Origin: Saturnia japonica
Taxonomy: Eukaryota > Arthropoda > Insecta > Lepidoptera > Saturniidae
Length of the DNA stretch: 64,000 bases
Reading direction: 5' to 3'
NCBI GenBank assembly: GCA_033032175.1
Contig: CM065326.1
Span: 11,054,001 to 11,118,000, forward strand
Part shown: positions 53,601 to 63,358 of the stretch, one piece after another
Layout: each line of letters starts with the position of its first letter
How positions within the stretch are numbered: position 1 is the first letter of the stretch
Position numbers and translations under genes: made by a program
The notes under the pieces: model-generated
What the model was told of the DNA's origin: nothing
The model's input: the letters and a program-made list of their open reading frames with translations, nothing else
Databases searched by the model: none

Positions 53601-56600
53601 AAAGGGTGAAATGATTTTGATTTGGTATTTTTTTTCTTTGAATGGAGACTTGATCGAGAGTCTTAGTTATTATTCAAGATAATCTGGCTGTCAAGCGTTT
53701 CTTAAATTTTCAATTTACCAAACGAATACTCACCTATCAGCTTCATCCAAAACCAACACTTCGATGGAGTGTAGACCGAACGAAGGTGTATTTCTTATGT
53801 GGTCTATTAGACGACCTGGGGTAGCTATTACTATATCAGGGTTCCTCCTGAGCACGCTTTCCTGATAAACAACATTTAAATTATACATAACTATTTTGTC
53901 CTTTTACAGAATTATATTCGATATCAACAATATTCCTGAGTGCAGATGGAGAACTACAGATCGACATACTCTAAGATAGTCATTTTCAGACATTACATTA
54001 TTACGCCAAATGACAACTGACAAGAAAACTGACAGTCCTTCGTAATATACCAAATTCCCTTTGGTATGTCATAAGAGCTATATTGGCATGTAGGTAGTTC
54101 TAACTATTTTAGTCGTAATAAACTGGTTAACGAACACCCTGCATTTTATTATCTCTGTCGTATTTTATTAGCAAGTTTAGAAATAACGAGATATATATCA
54201 TCAGTCATTACAAAAGTTGTTTTAAAATCGCAAATTTGTATGTATTCTATTAATTTGACATGATTGTTGAAGACAACAATTATTGATAGTGTTAAAGTTA
54301 TACAAATAGCATGACGCACTCACCTGATATTTGACATCCAAACCACCGACGGATAATCCGACAGTGACTGTTGTGAACTGCGATAGTTGCCTCGTAACTG
54401 TATGCACCTATAAATAATATACGAATGACGTCTAGATATTTGTTTTCTAAGCCCCGCGGAGTGACGCGCTTCCTCTGAATAGAGCCTTATGTGTTTTTTA
54501 AATTGATCTTTTTGCCGTTTAATTTATGATATGAAAATGAATAATAAAATTAGCCATTCAATTTATGTGAACTGCTTCGATTTTACCCTGAATATAAAAA
54601 TCAACCATAAAATATGATACTGTTAATTCTGACAGTAAAACCTTACCTGGGCTCCAAGTTCTCTGGTAGGCACCAAAACGAGAACCCTTGTGACACGATC
54701 CCCGCCTTTCGCTTTGTACAGCAACCTTTCCAAGATCGGCAACATATATGCGGCTGTTTTACCCGTACCCGTCGCTGCGCACGCGCATACATCTTTACCT
54801 TTTTGAACAGAAAATTTGAGCATAATTTATCCGTACTTCAGTTTTTAATAAGCATCGAAAATATTATCTCCTTTCATTTCCAAAGCATTTCCTTTTAACA
54901 ATATATATTATTTTATGTTTTAATTTAATAGGAACCTTTAACTTGAGTGGTACTTATGTAGTTCTATCTATAGTTATGTTATAAGTTAAGTGAATCTCAC
55001 CCAACAATGCCACGGGTATTGTGGCTGCCTGTATCGGTGTTGGGTGCACATAGTTTAGGGCCCCAATTGCTTTCAACAGAGGACGGGACAGGTTCATCAT
55101 GTAGAATGAAGCATTTTCATCATACGGAGGTGGCTCCTCAAAGAAATCCGAGTCATACTCTATTGTAGCACCTTGGTTCTCTTCCTGTAATTCCTAATAT
55201 GAACATTAAAATGTTTTTTATTATTATTATTCTAACATTATTTTTCATTTTTCTAACCTTAATTAACTTGAAATATAATTCAAAATACTACTAACTCTCC
55301 ATAACAACTTGAAAAGCATATTTATAATAAATTTCATATTACATAAGCAACTCGAAGGCTTTTTTTTATTTCTTAGCATTGCAATGATGGCTCGGTTGGT
55401 AGTGTGTACAGACTTCACGTTGATTGACGCAAGTTCAAATCCCTGCAATGAGCCTGAGCTTTCGGTAAAGGAAAACAATGTGATGAAACCATAGCATGGT
55501 GGTAGGAGTTTTACCAATGCCCTCCTGGCTAGCTACCACAATGAATTTAAAAATCTGTCACCAAACAACAATAAATGTGTACTGGCAGCTGCACTAGAAG
55601 AGCCACTCTCTATTAGGTTTAGCGTGCTACCATCTTGGACCACATCATCATTTAAGATCAGGTGAGATCATAGCCATGACAGTAAACCTACACTTAAAGC
55701 AAAAAAAAGAAGTATATCACAAAAATATAATCAGAAACTGATTCAAAATTATTGACAATATAAATTCAAAATTTATTTTGAACATTTCATGATTCATACT
55801 TCTTTTAATTTTTGCTTCTTTGTGAGTTTCTTCTCCTTGGTCTTGATTTCATCTTTCTTGAGCTCATCATCAGATATTTCCAGTTCATCCACATCACCAT
55901 CTATTAAAATAATAAAACTTATAATATTTAAAATACTGTTAAATTTAAATTTAAATAAATTTTCATTATAAATTTAGTTTCTAATTCCATGATCAATGGC
56001 AAGGTTTTCTAATTTGGAGCCTGCAAGGCCTCTATGCTACCTACCTTAAGGAGTCTATTAGAAAATAAAAATTAACAATGATTATAAATAGATAGAGTTT
56101 TAGTTAAAGATGGCAGAGTTTTTAATGAAAACACTATTTTATATTCTTAATAATAATAGCAAACCTTACTAAATATGTATGGCTTACTTTCATTGTCTAT
56201 ATCAGAGTCTGTGTCCACAGTATCAGCATTTCCGTTAACTTTGACTTCTGCTCTCCTCTTTGCGATTTTGTCATCTATTGTCCTTTTTACATTGCGGCGA
56301 ACATACTTTTGTAAATCATCCCATGTGTTCTGAAATGACACAATCATGATATAAACAGTATACTATTTCTATGATATATTTGTCAAATCAGGACACATTC
56401 TATTCATAGTTCAATAAATAAATTCAAAATGCAAATACAATTTACAACCTAACAAGGCACTTATAACATTCAAAACTAGAACTGGTTGGGAGAAAAACCT
56501 TTTCATAGTGTAGAAAACTGAATAATGATTGTTATTTTTTTATATTAACTATACAAAATTGATATATTTTTTTATTATATCTGAATATAATTAAAGTGTT

Positions 56601-57297
56601 CAATTTATGTGTTTATAGGTTTGGACATAAATTACTTCCAAGTAAAGGATCTCAACGTACAAATTCAACAGTGTAATAAACATGATAATATAGATTATTT
56701 AAAGTAAAATTTACCTTGTTATACTCTTCAACTGAAGACACAAACTGGAACTTTGGATTGAAGTCAGCTTTCCTTTTTACTTTTTGTTTCGATGGTTGAT
56801 ACTTAAAGAAGCAATTAGAAATATATTAATAAAAAGATAGGTTAATAGCAAAGAAGACAAAATAAATAATAAAATTGTAGAAAAACAAATTTTGTTCCAT
56901 CTAGCTAAAGTATTTATGTTTGTGATGAACATTTGTTTATCTATCCTATCGATTTTATTTCAAATAAAAGTTTTTATATAAAATGCTAAAAATTATAGTA
57001 TTTTTTACAAGGCACTGTCAGAGCTGAATCTACCTTTTAAAGTACATAACCGTGTTTATTGATTTTAAAAATTAAGTTTTTGTTCTAATAATAATTTATT
57101 GGTTTGGAAACAAGATACCTACTTTTATCATAGGTAACGATACTTAATTAATTCAAAATACAATTAAAAACATGGTTTTATAATGTTTTACATCTGTATA
57201 CCTCTATTTCAACGTCAGATTCCTCAGAAAAATTCTCAACTTCTTCACCATCTTTTATTGTTTTGATAAAATCTTCATGTCTCTCTACCACTTTCAT
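47343..57297 (-). CDS. DDX27: DDX27 (Drs1-type) DEAD-box RNA helicase, complete 15-exon gene
   Basis: Fifteen exons (listed separately), all with GT-AG junctions and matching phases, give about 781 codons, the usual DDX27 size. Domain order: acidic N-terminus; Q motif ([25 protein letters not shown]); motif I AATGTGKT; Ia PTRELGAQ; Ib [63 protein letters not shown]; then a Lys-rich tail. The family acts in the nucleolus in 60S ribosomal subunit assembly and pre-rRNA processing (yeast Drs1, human DDX27, fly Rs1). The coiled, basic C-terminus ([11 protein letters not shown], many lysines) is typical. No frame break seen. Introns hold a SINE, an RTE LINE tail and Helitron termini. Confidence 0.95.
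47658..48293. mobile_element. DDX27 intron 14 with Helitron-like 3' end and inverted repeats
   Basis: GGGGCACAG-CTAG ends at 48,253-48,256 (plus orientation). Also GTGCAGAAACTAATAGTTTT (47,809) and its imperfect reverse complement ACAAAAACTATTTGTTTCTG (48,177) bracket about 390 bp. Confidence 0.5.
48294..48439 (-). CDS. DDX27: DDX27 exon 14
   Basis: Basic tail [40 protein letters not shown]. Nucleolar-type lysine clusters. Donor AAA|GTGAGA. Confidence 0.88.
48590..48900 (-). mobile_element. tRNA-derived SINE (18.6-kb family), copy 2, in DDX27 intron
   Basis: The minus strand carries GGGCGCGGGTTCTGTCCCC (B-box region) and TTTGGAATTAAATGGTTGTG, matching 18,560-18,745. Adjacent pieces (CACCTATAGGTGCTTGGAGA; TACCACCACCTTGCTATAG) are from the other SINE family. 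Confidence 0.6.
49000..49194 (-). CDS. DDX27: DDX27 exon 13
   Basis: [20 protein letters not shown] then [20 protein letters not shown]: a helical, charged segment after the helicase core, conserved in DDX27. Donor G|GTAATA. Confidence 0.9.
49313..49560 (+). mobile_element. Helitron-like element, 5' part (plus orientation)
   Basis: Starts TCTATGCAAATAACAAAATT after AA, continuing GAAGTGTCTGTTTTGTAATG and the family interior to AAGAATTAGGGTTTAATAC. The hairpin end is not present before 49,561. Confidence 0.7.
49561..49951. mobile_element. DDX27 intron 12 with an opposing Helitron 5' end at 49,937
   Basis: The minus strand from 49,937 reads TCTATACAGATAAATAAAAT then the family start (GAAGTGTCTGATTGAAATGT). 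It begins 13 bp past the exon 12 donor. Together with 49,313 the two 5' ends face each other. Confidence 0.6.
49952..50132 (-). CDS. DDX27: DDX27 exon 12 (motif VI)
   Basis: Begins [20 protein letters not shown]; the upstream exon supplies HYIHR, so motif [13 protein letters not shown] is built across the junction. Continues [20 protein letters not shown]. Donor G|GTGAGT. Confidence 0.94.
50150..50475 (+). mobile_element. RTE-type LINE, 3' end fragment
   Basis: A translatable tail reads [17 protein letters not shown], stop, [38 protein letters not shown], the conserved C-terminus of RTE reverse transcriptases with one internal stop. It ends with TGATGGTGATGATGA, the usual trinucleotide tail. 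Antisense to DDX27, next to the exon 12 acceptor. Confidence 0.82.
50476..51122. mobile_element. DDX27 intron 11 with a Helitron-like 3' terminus at 51,106
   Basis: ATGGGGCACAG-CTAG at 51,093-51,106, the same terminal subfamily as 48,253. The 5' end was not located; the rest of the intron is unassigned. Confidence 0.5.
51123..51305 (-). CDS. DDX27: DDX27 exon 11 (motif V)
   Basis: [40 protein letters not shown] (motif V) and [11 protein letters not shown], the beginning of motif VI. A Helitron CTAG end sits about 15 bp past the donor. Confidence 0.94.
51306..51700. other. DDX27 intron 10, nothing recognised
   Basis: No repeat or gene noted. Confidence 0.35.
51701..51845 (-). CDS. DDX27: DDX27 exon 10 (motif IV)
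   Basis: [40 protein letters not shown]: the VIFVQTK strand is motif IV. Donor AAG|GTATGT. Confidence 0.92.
51846..52420. other. DDX27 intron 9, nothing recognised
   Basis: No repeat or gene noted. Confidence 0.35.
52421..52618 (-). CDS. DDX27: DDX27 exon 9 (motif III)
   Basis: [40 protein letters not shown] (motif III SAT) and [20 protein letters not shown] entering RecA domain 2. Confidence 0.94.
52619..53733. repeat. DDX27 intron 8 with an unassigned MITE-like segment
   Basis: 53,541-53,690 (ACCCCGACGCAAAAAGAGTT, GTGTCTGTCTGTGACATTGT) looks like a common lepidopteran interspersed repeat, from memory. 52,880-53,165 is unassigned. Confidence 0.35.
53734..53861 (-). CDS. DDX27: DDX27 exon 8 (motifs Ib and II)
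   Basis: [20 protein letters not shown] (motif Ib region) and [11 protein letters not shown], the DEAD box, with the codon split into exon 9 (RML). Confidence 0.94.
53862..54323. other. DDX27 intron 7, nothing recognised
   Basis: No repeat or gene noted. Confidence 0.35.
54324..54407 (-). CDS. DDX27: DDX27 exon 7
   Basis: [28 protein letters not shown]: contains the GG motif of RecA domain 1. Phase 0, donor CAG|GTGAGT. Confidence 0.9.
54647..54798 (-). CDS. DDX27: DDX27 exon 6 (motifs I and Ia)
   Basis: [20 protein letters not shown] with the Walker A AATGTGKT, and [14 protein letters not shown] (motif Ia). ATP-binding half of RecA domain 1. Confidence 0.94.
55001..55193 (-). CDS. DDX27: DDX27 exon 5 (Q motif)
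   Basis: Acidic lead-in ([18 protein letters not shown]), then [20 protein letters not shown] and [13 protein letters not shown], the DEAD-box Q motif with its upstream aromatic. Donor G|GTGAGA. Confidence 0.92.
55383..55695 (+). mobile_element. tRNA-derived SINE in DDX27 intron 4
   Basis: Head GATGGCTCGGTTGGTAGTGT (A box) and AAGTTCAAATCCCTGC (B box), body GGTAAAGGAAAACAATGTGA, GCTAGCTACCACAATG, tail GATCAGGTGAGATCATAGCC followed by AAAAAAAA. Opposite copy at 32,860-33,168. Antisense to the host gene. Confidence 0.82.
55800..55900 (-). CDS. DDX27: DDX27 exon 4
   Basis: [33 protein letters not shown]: alternating acidic and basic, likely nucleolar targeting or disordered. Donor GAA|GTATGA. 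The next intron contains a tRNA-SINE. Confidence 0.85.
55901..56187. other. DDX27 intron 3, nothing recognised
   Basis: AT-rich; no feature. Confidence 0.35.
56188..56329 (-). CDS. DDX27: DDX27 exon 3
   Basis: [28 protein letters not shown], then an acidic [12 protein letters not shown]. Acceptor TTTCAG, donor A|GTAAGC leaving one base. Confidence 0.88.
56330..57201. other. DDX27 introns 1 and 2 (around exon 2), nothing recognised
   Basis: AT-rich intron DNA on both sides of exon 2 (56,715-56,801); no element noted. Confidence 0.35.
56715..56801 (-). CDS. DDX27: DDX27 exon 2
   Basis: 29 codons, [20 protein letters not shown] then VSSVEEYNK. Basic motif plus the FNPKFQF stretch common to the DDX27 N-terminus. 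Donor AAG|GTAAAT. Confidence 0.85.
57202..57297 (-). CDS. DDX27: DDX27 exon 1 (start)
   Basis: ATG at 57,295-57,297; reads [20 protein letters not shown] then an acidic [11 protein letters not shown]. Donor GAG|GTATAC, phase 0. Only the first in-frame ATG is available. Confidence 0.85.
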
Positions 57298-57470
57298 GAT
57301 TACTTTATTTTTTGAGCATTAGATTAAGTAAATAAAAAGCATACTAATATAAAAAATAACCTTCAATACTAATTACTAAGTTAAATTACAGGTTATCTCT
57401 AAGTTTCAAAATTTGGCATGTTTACTAGAGGTGGTAACGAATATATCTGAAATAGGAAAGGAAGAAAAAA
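57298..57470 (-). promoter_or_regulatory. Probable 5' UTR/promoter region of DDX27 (position only)
   Basis: Sequence immediately upstream of the start codon. No clear core-promoter motif read by eye. Confidence 0.3.
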
Positions 57471-57600
57471 ATAATCGATTTTTTTAAAATCATTTAATAA
57501 TGGTTTTTTTTATAAAAATCGATTTTTTAAATCAGTTTTTTAATACCAAAAAATCGATTATTTAAAAATCGATTTTTTTTCACGGGCGATTTTTTTTTGA
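57470..57600. repeat. ATCGATTT-rich cluster, left
   Basis: Multiple AAAATCGATTTTTT-type palindromes within 130 bp. A similar cluster occurs at 59,912-60,020. Confidence 0.6.
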
Positions 57601-57611
57601 TGGATCTAATG

Positions 57612-58484
57612 AAATTTTTTTTGTGACAGTAGGTATTCAATCACCCTTCTTCTTACTAACTTGCCAACTAGTCCTCTTTATTGAAAACCATTACTGCCAT
57701 TATCAAGTGAACATAGTGGTAAACAAGATGGTGGCTCCCTTGTTAGAACTTTCTAGGGAGTTTTTGTGGCACATCAAAATTTATGCTTACAGTTTATATT
57801 TATAATCCATTTCACATGCTCAAGCTATATCACACAAAACGCTATCAGTATTATATAATATAGGGTCTAAAACCTAAGTTAATGGATCTATACTAGTACT
57901 ATTAAGCTGAAGAGTTTGTTTGTTTGTTTGGTTGAACACTCTAATCTCAGGAACTACTTCTTCGAATAGAAAAAATAATTTCTGTTTGATATCACAGTGA
58001 TCGAAGAAGGCCTATAGACTATATAACATCACGCTACGACAAATAGAACAATACGATCAATTAAAAATATTGCAAAAACAGGGAAGGATTATTGCTTTTG
58101 AGAGCTTCCATTGCGTGCGCTGCGTAAATGCTCAAAGTTACTTAACAATCATGTGTGACGGAATTGTTTCTCTTAAAAATTAAAAAAAAAGTCCGTGATA
58201 GCATTTGGCTATCTTTTAAAGTTGACTCAATATAACCTTTTTTAAGGTAATAAAATTTGTTCTAAAATAATGCATTATTTGCGAAGGTGTTTCTATAAAT
58301 ATGGTATTTACCTTATTGAAAAAAAATATTCATAACAAGTATTTAGTTTCAATAAAATTGTCCAAATTGTCAATAAATATCTTAGGAAATATCACAATTT
58401 TAAAATAAATCCGCAGCAAAGTAATGAAAGTTTCAGCTCCTTTAGAATTGTATTATAGGTGCCTATGACCCAATCTTTCTAATC

Positions 58485-58517
<33 letters not shown>

Positions 58518-58610
58518 ATGTGACTCAGACGAAGATACGTGAATCAATAAGTTAAAAATAAAAACCAAATACCAAAACATTTAATTTTAAGAGCCCACCA
58601 AAAACTTAAA
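57612..58610 (-). mobile_element. Interspersed repeat X, copy 3, split by a Helitron
   Basis: 57,612-57,886 (CTTCTTCTTACTAACTTGCC through GGGTCTAAAACCTAAGTTAA) is X in reverse, and it resumes after the Helitron at about 58,552 (ATACCAAAACATTTAATTTT through CACCAAAAACTTAAAT). Alignment to copy 2 shows the missing middle is exactly the Helitron. Confidence 0.7.
57887..58551 (+). mobile_element. Helitron-like element nested in X copy 3
   Basis: Starts TCTATACTAGTACTATTAAG after A; the interior matches 36,500-37,182 (GAAGAGTTTGTTTGTTTG, GAGAGCTTCCATTGCGTGCG) and includes a long CT microsatellite at about 58,490-58,517. The CTAG end has decayed. Confidence 0.68.
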
Positions 58611-59691
58611 TAGCCCTTATATATCTCCCACAAATATCGTTATTTCTAATTAAATAATGAGTTGCTTTTTAATTTAATATCGTATTTTTGTGTTCAAAAG
58701 GACTGTAATACAGGTAATGGAAGGCAACACCCGCGTCTTTGGAACTATTTACGCAGTGTATAATAATTTTTAGCTGTGCCACACGGTTCTCACGTGTTAA
58801 TTTTATACGACAAACACCGCAACGCCAGTGCTCCCGTATAGCCTATCATAATTTTTCTTCCCACAAATACAAATTACATATTAAAATTTTTCATTATCTC
58901 CTAAACTATGTGCCCAAATAACATGCAAAAAAGCAAAGTTTAATTTCATAAAATTTTCTTTAAGATGAAGTAACTCTTGTTCGTAAGTATTAATATACCA
59001 CGTGTAAAATAATGATCTTTAATCACTTTTTAATGTTAAACCACTCTTTGTTATATAAAAGCTTATTGTGGGTTATGCATAAGATACAGGCATATGCTAT
59101 TGCGGACTATTTTAAAGATGTACTAAGGCCCAATATTTTTGTACAACATGTATTTACGTAAAACTAAAAATTATCGCAGCGCACGTGAATAAAGCAGTTC
59201 GGGAGAGCTTTGTGTTCCGAATTACTTTACAAAAACCAATATTAAAGACGTGTATCTTAATGCTAAATAGGCTATACTATTCCTTGTGAATCAATCTATC
59301 ACATACAAAAATAATTTTTCTAATCAGACTGGTAGTTTCAGAGATTAAATATTAAACTAAAAAAAAAAAACATAAAAACACTTCCGCTTTGTTAAATTAG
59401 TATACATATAATATATAGAATAGATAAAACTTTTAAAATTTAAAGAATATTCCTACTTTGAAAACCAAATTCCGAGGATAAAAGGTCGTAAAATAATATG
59501 GAAAAAAAAATTCTTTACTTTTTATTCAACCTTACTTACTATACAACAAAATTTGGTACAAGAATGGGCATTCTCTGTTATTAACAATATTTTTTGTCTT
59601 TTTATTGAAAAATATGTAAATTTAAATTGAATGAAAGTTATGATTCTAAATATTTCAGGTTTTAATTAAATTTCTAAAGAAAATATGAAAA
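58611..59691. other. Intergenic sequence, nothing recognised
   Basis: AT-rich, no gene. Confidence 0.35.
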
Positions 59692-59911
59692 AAAAATTGG
59701 TTGCCTGTAAAGTCGGTATACGGGCGAAAGTTTTACGTGACAACGACTTTATGTCTGTCTCTCTCGCTCTTAGACGGGCTAACCATGCCCGAGTAGAAGG
59801 GACGCGTGCCTCTCACTCGCTCTCATTGTGAGCGCATAACGTGAGCGGAGCGTAACGCAGTTTCTTGAAGTGTCACCCGGCAAACCAATTTATAAGACGT
59901 TGTCACGTCAA
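59692..59911 (-). repeat. ~220-bp interspersed repeat, inverted partner of 42,141-42,360
   Basis: The reverse complement of the 42.1-kb copy almost base for base (AAGTCGGTATACGGGCGAAA, CGCATAACGTGAGCGGAGCG, AGACGTTGTCACGTCAA). Confidence 0.88.
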
Positions 59912-60036
59912 AATCGATTAAAAAAAAACGATTATTTTTTTTACAAAAATCCATTATTAATTAACCGATTTTATTGTTTATAAAAATAATCGATTTTTTT
60001 TAAATCGTTTTTTTTTTGGAAATTCACATCCCTAGC
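59912..60036. repeat. ATCGATTT-rich cluster, right
   Basis: Several AATCGATT and AAATCG blocks in poly-A/T context, as at 57,470-57,600. Confidence 0.55.
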
Positions 60037-60299
60037 TAATAGGTGCGCGTATTTATAATACTTCAAATAATAGACAATCAATGATAGATCCGCGCGGCGC
60101 GCGCGGTGAGTATCTGACAGCAAAGCTTATATAAAGTACTAGATGTGTAACGAATACATTCGTGTTAGGTACAGGGATTATAATACGCGCCACGGACTAA
60201 TATATTATGATAAACGAATACAGAATAATAGGTTACAAAATATTAGTCAAATAATAGGCAGGCGATTCACGATCCGCGCGGCGAGTCAAGACATCAATA

Positions 60300-61500
60300 T
60301 ACACGTCGGGCTTCGTATGAAAACTGCATGGGTTAATAGCACAGTAAGCAAGCAATGAGAACAGAATCACTATATTAGGCACCGTTCTTAACGAATATCA
60401 GTGTATTAGCTATTACGGATATTAGTTATATTCATAGATTACTTTGTAATTTTTGTATTAGGTATCTATTTATATTTCGTATTATATTAGCGGTTCCATC
60501 AGTTCCTTGTAACTAGCTGCGATTGCATACATTTTATCGCATCTGTATATTATTGAGAATTTCAAATGTAAATATTTATTATTTTGTGTTTAGAACCAAC
60601 TATAAAATCTATCGATTGACGTTTTTAATGGACATATATAAAAATCTATAATTGTAGTATTTACATAACCGAGTGATATTTTTAACATAATATATTTTAA
60701 TATACCAAACATTTTGACGTTAACGACAGTCCGTAATCTATATAAATAATAATATTGAAGTGTCAGTTTGTAATGTCAAAATAAAAGTATTTTTACTAAA
60801 TGCATATGAAAGTATATACGATACCTATAACAAAAAACCCATTTTTAAAACTTTTGTCTGTCTGTTCCGGGTAATCTCCGAAACGGTTAGAACGCTTTCG
60901 ACCGGATTTTCACTGGTAAATAGCTGATTTTACAGGAAGTTACTTAGGCTACCTTTATTTAGAAAAATAATTAGGGTTCCGCATAAATAAAAAAACAACT
61001 TGTCACGGTGAACCAATTCGGGCGTTTAAAATGGCTTACGCTGAGTAACTTATAAGAAATATAGCAAATCAACGTACTAAATAATTGTAAGCATTAAAAA
61101 GACCTACAAAATGTCAGGGAGAGTATATATCTATCTTCTAAGGAACACCTACAGTAAGCATTATTGTCTTTAAAGTAGCCCGAAGCGGGGGAGCAAGATT
61201 CGAGCGGGCATTTTGCAGTCCATATGAGCGAATCCGCGGGCACCGCTAGTTTATTAATACGAAAGAAAATTTAATAACTTTTTCATTTACGTTATTTAAT
61301 AAACATAAGGATAATAATAATAAATATTCACAACAATCTTTTATTTCATACTCACATTCTTTAAGTAGAGAATAGAATATAGATACGCTTAATGTCAGTA
61401 TTAGATTCAAGTAGGTACTAGGTAGCGAATAGCGAATATTGAATCGGTGACTATTATTTGACTAATACCAAATAATAGGTATGGGAACCTAATATGAGAT
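60300..61500. repeat. Local duplication, copy A (interrupted by a Helitron)
   Basis: 60,320-60,736 and 61,250-61,490 align in order with 61,690-62,270: CACAGTAAGCAAGCAATGA, GAGAATTTCAAATGTAAATA, ACGTTAACGACAGTCCGTAA, GGATAATAATAATAAATATT, CAATCGGTGACTATTA. Confidence 0.8.
60737..61249 (+). mobile_element. Helitron-like element (513 bp), full length
   Basis: TC at 60,737-60,738 and CTAG at 61,246-61,249, preceded by GCGAATCCGCGGGCACCG. Flanks A and T, no duplication. Copy B of the local duplication (see 62,060) supplies the uninterrupted site, which fixes both ends. Confidence 0.92.
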
Positions 61501-61684
61501 AACTAATTTATTCCATATTAGGAATACCAAAATATCATCCTAATTTAAGTGCGTGACTTGTGCGAGTAAGCGAGATGACTACATGGTTTGGCTTCGAAGA
61601 AAAGAGCGCTGGCTAGTGGCTTATCGTATGCGCAGCTATTTATATGTTGTAAAGACTTAATTATACACGACTGGCTTCGTAGGA

Positions 61685-62300
61685 AAACTGCATGAGTTGG
61701 TAACACAGTAAGCAAGCAATGATAAATTAATCACTATATTAGGTAAGTACCGGTTTAACGAATATCACTGTATTATCTAATACGGATATTAGTCAAATTC
61801 GTAGTTTGTAATTTTTGTATTATGAACCTGTACTTATTTCGTATTTTAATAATAGTGGTTCCTTCAGTTTCTTGTAAGTCGTTGCGATTGCATACATGTT
61901 TTCGTACGTATATATTTTTGAGAATTTCAAATGTAAATATTTATTATTTTGTATTTAGAATAAAGTAAAAAGTCAATCGATTGACTTACACATGACTTAT
62001 AAATGATATTCTTAAACAATATATTATAAAGCAAAGATTTCGACGTTAACGACAGTCCGTAATTTGCTAATAAGAAGGACAATTTAATCACCGTTTTATT
62101 TATGTAGTATATAGGCATACGGATAATAATAATAAATATTTACGACAATCTTTTACTTCATACTCACATTCTATATGTAGAGGACAGGTACGTTTAATAT
62201 CAATATTAGATTCAAGTAAGTAAGTAACGATTAGCGAATATTCAATCGGTGACTATTACCCGGTAATAGGTACTGTAATCTAAAGAGTTAACTAATATAT
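61685..62300. repeat. Local duplication, copy B (no Helitron)
   Basis: Diverged direct copy of 60,300-61,500, with CCGTAA|TTTGCTAATAAG where copy A has the 513-bp insertion. Confidence 0.8.
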
Positions 62301-63358
62301 CCTAACAGAAATGTCTATTAATTTATCACCTTTAATGTTTATAGCGTTTCTTTTTTTAATAATTTTAGCGTTCAGCCTATGTAGGCAATTTTGCTAATGT
62401 CAAGTGTGGCAAATACACAATAGAGAATTAAGTTGCCAAATATTCGGTGTACTGTAGAATAAGCATAAAAAGGATACATTGCCACTACATAAAAAAATCA
62501 CAAATTTATTTATAATAAATTTCCAAGAATATCCAATCTATACATTTAATGGCAGTACACATACCAATTCATTTCGTTTCCGGGTAATTCTTCGAAATTT
62601 ATTATTTTCGTCAAGTTTTTCAGTTTTTTCAAAAACCTTAGTGCTAACCGCTATTGATAAGATAAATGCAATCTATGCATACTAACATAGTATTTGATAC
62701 GAAAGACACTATTATATTTTCAATAATTTAGGGAGTTATTCGAAAAAAATAAATTAAATATGTTGAGGCTAATGATAACCACATACTAACAATGATTATA
62801 GTTTAGAACATAATGACAGTATGTTGCACAGAATGATGTAAATGGATAAATTTGATCATTTATTTATGTAAAACTAAAGTTATTTAGAAAATTAAACATC
62901 GTATATTTAGCAAACTTAATAGTATAACAAGCAATTCAAAATAATTGAAAAACTAAGCATTTCACGTAGTTAACGCAAACTTAGATAACTTAATCATGTT
63001 AGTATAATATAATTCTTTGGAAATCAAAAAATCACAGTAAAAATCCAGTCTAATAACTAAACATAAAAAATATCTAAATCTACTACTAAAAAGTATAAAG
63101 TACAAACAGAAAAATAACCATATAGGTTATAATACAACCATATTAATAAAATAGTGCCTGTAATAATTCTAATCAACAATAATCGCAATAGTCTCTTAAA
63201 TCCTCAAAGTTATAAGTTTAAAAAGGCGAGCAATTCTCACAATTTTATCCACAAAAATTCTTCAAAATAAAATGATGCCCAAAAGTTCCAAATTTCGCAA
63301 ATGCGGAATCATCACATTATTGGACTGTATTTTGCTTTATTGAAGATAGTACAGTTTA
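62301..63358. other. Intergenic sequence, nothing recognised
   Basis: AT-rich; no repeat or coding signal noted. Confidence 0.35.
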
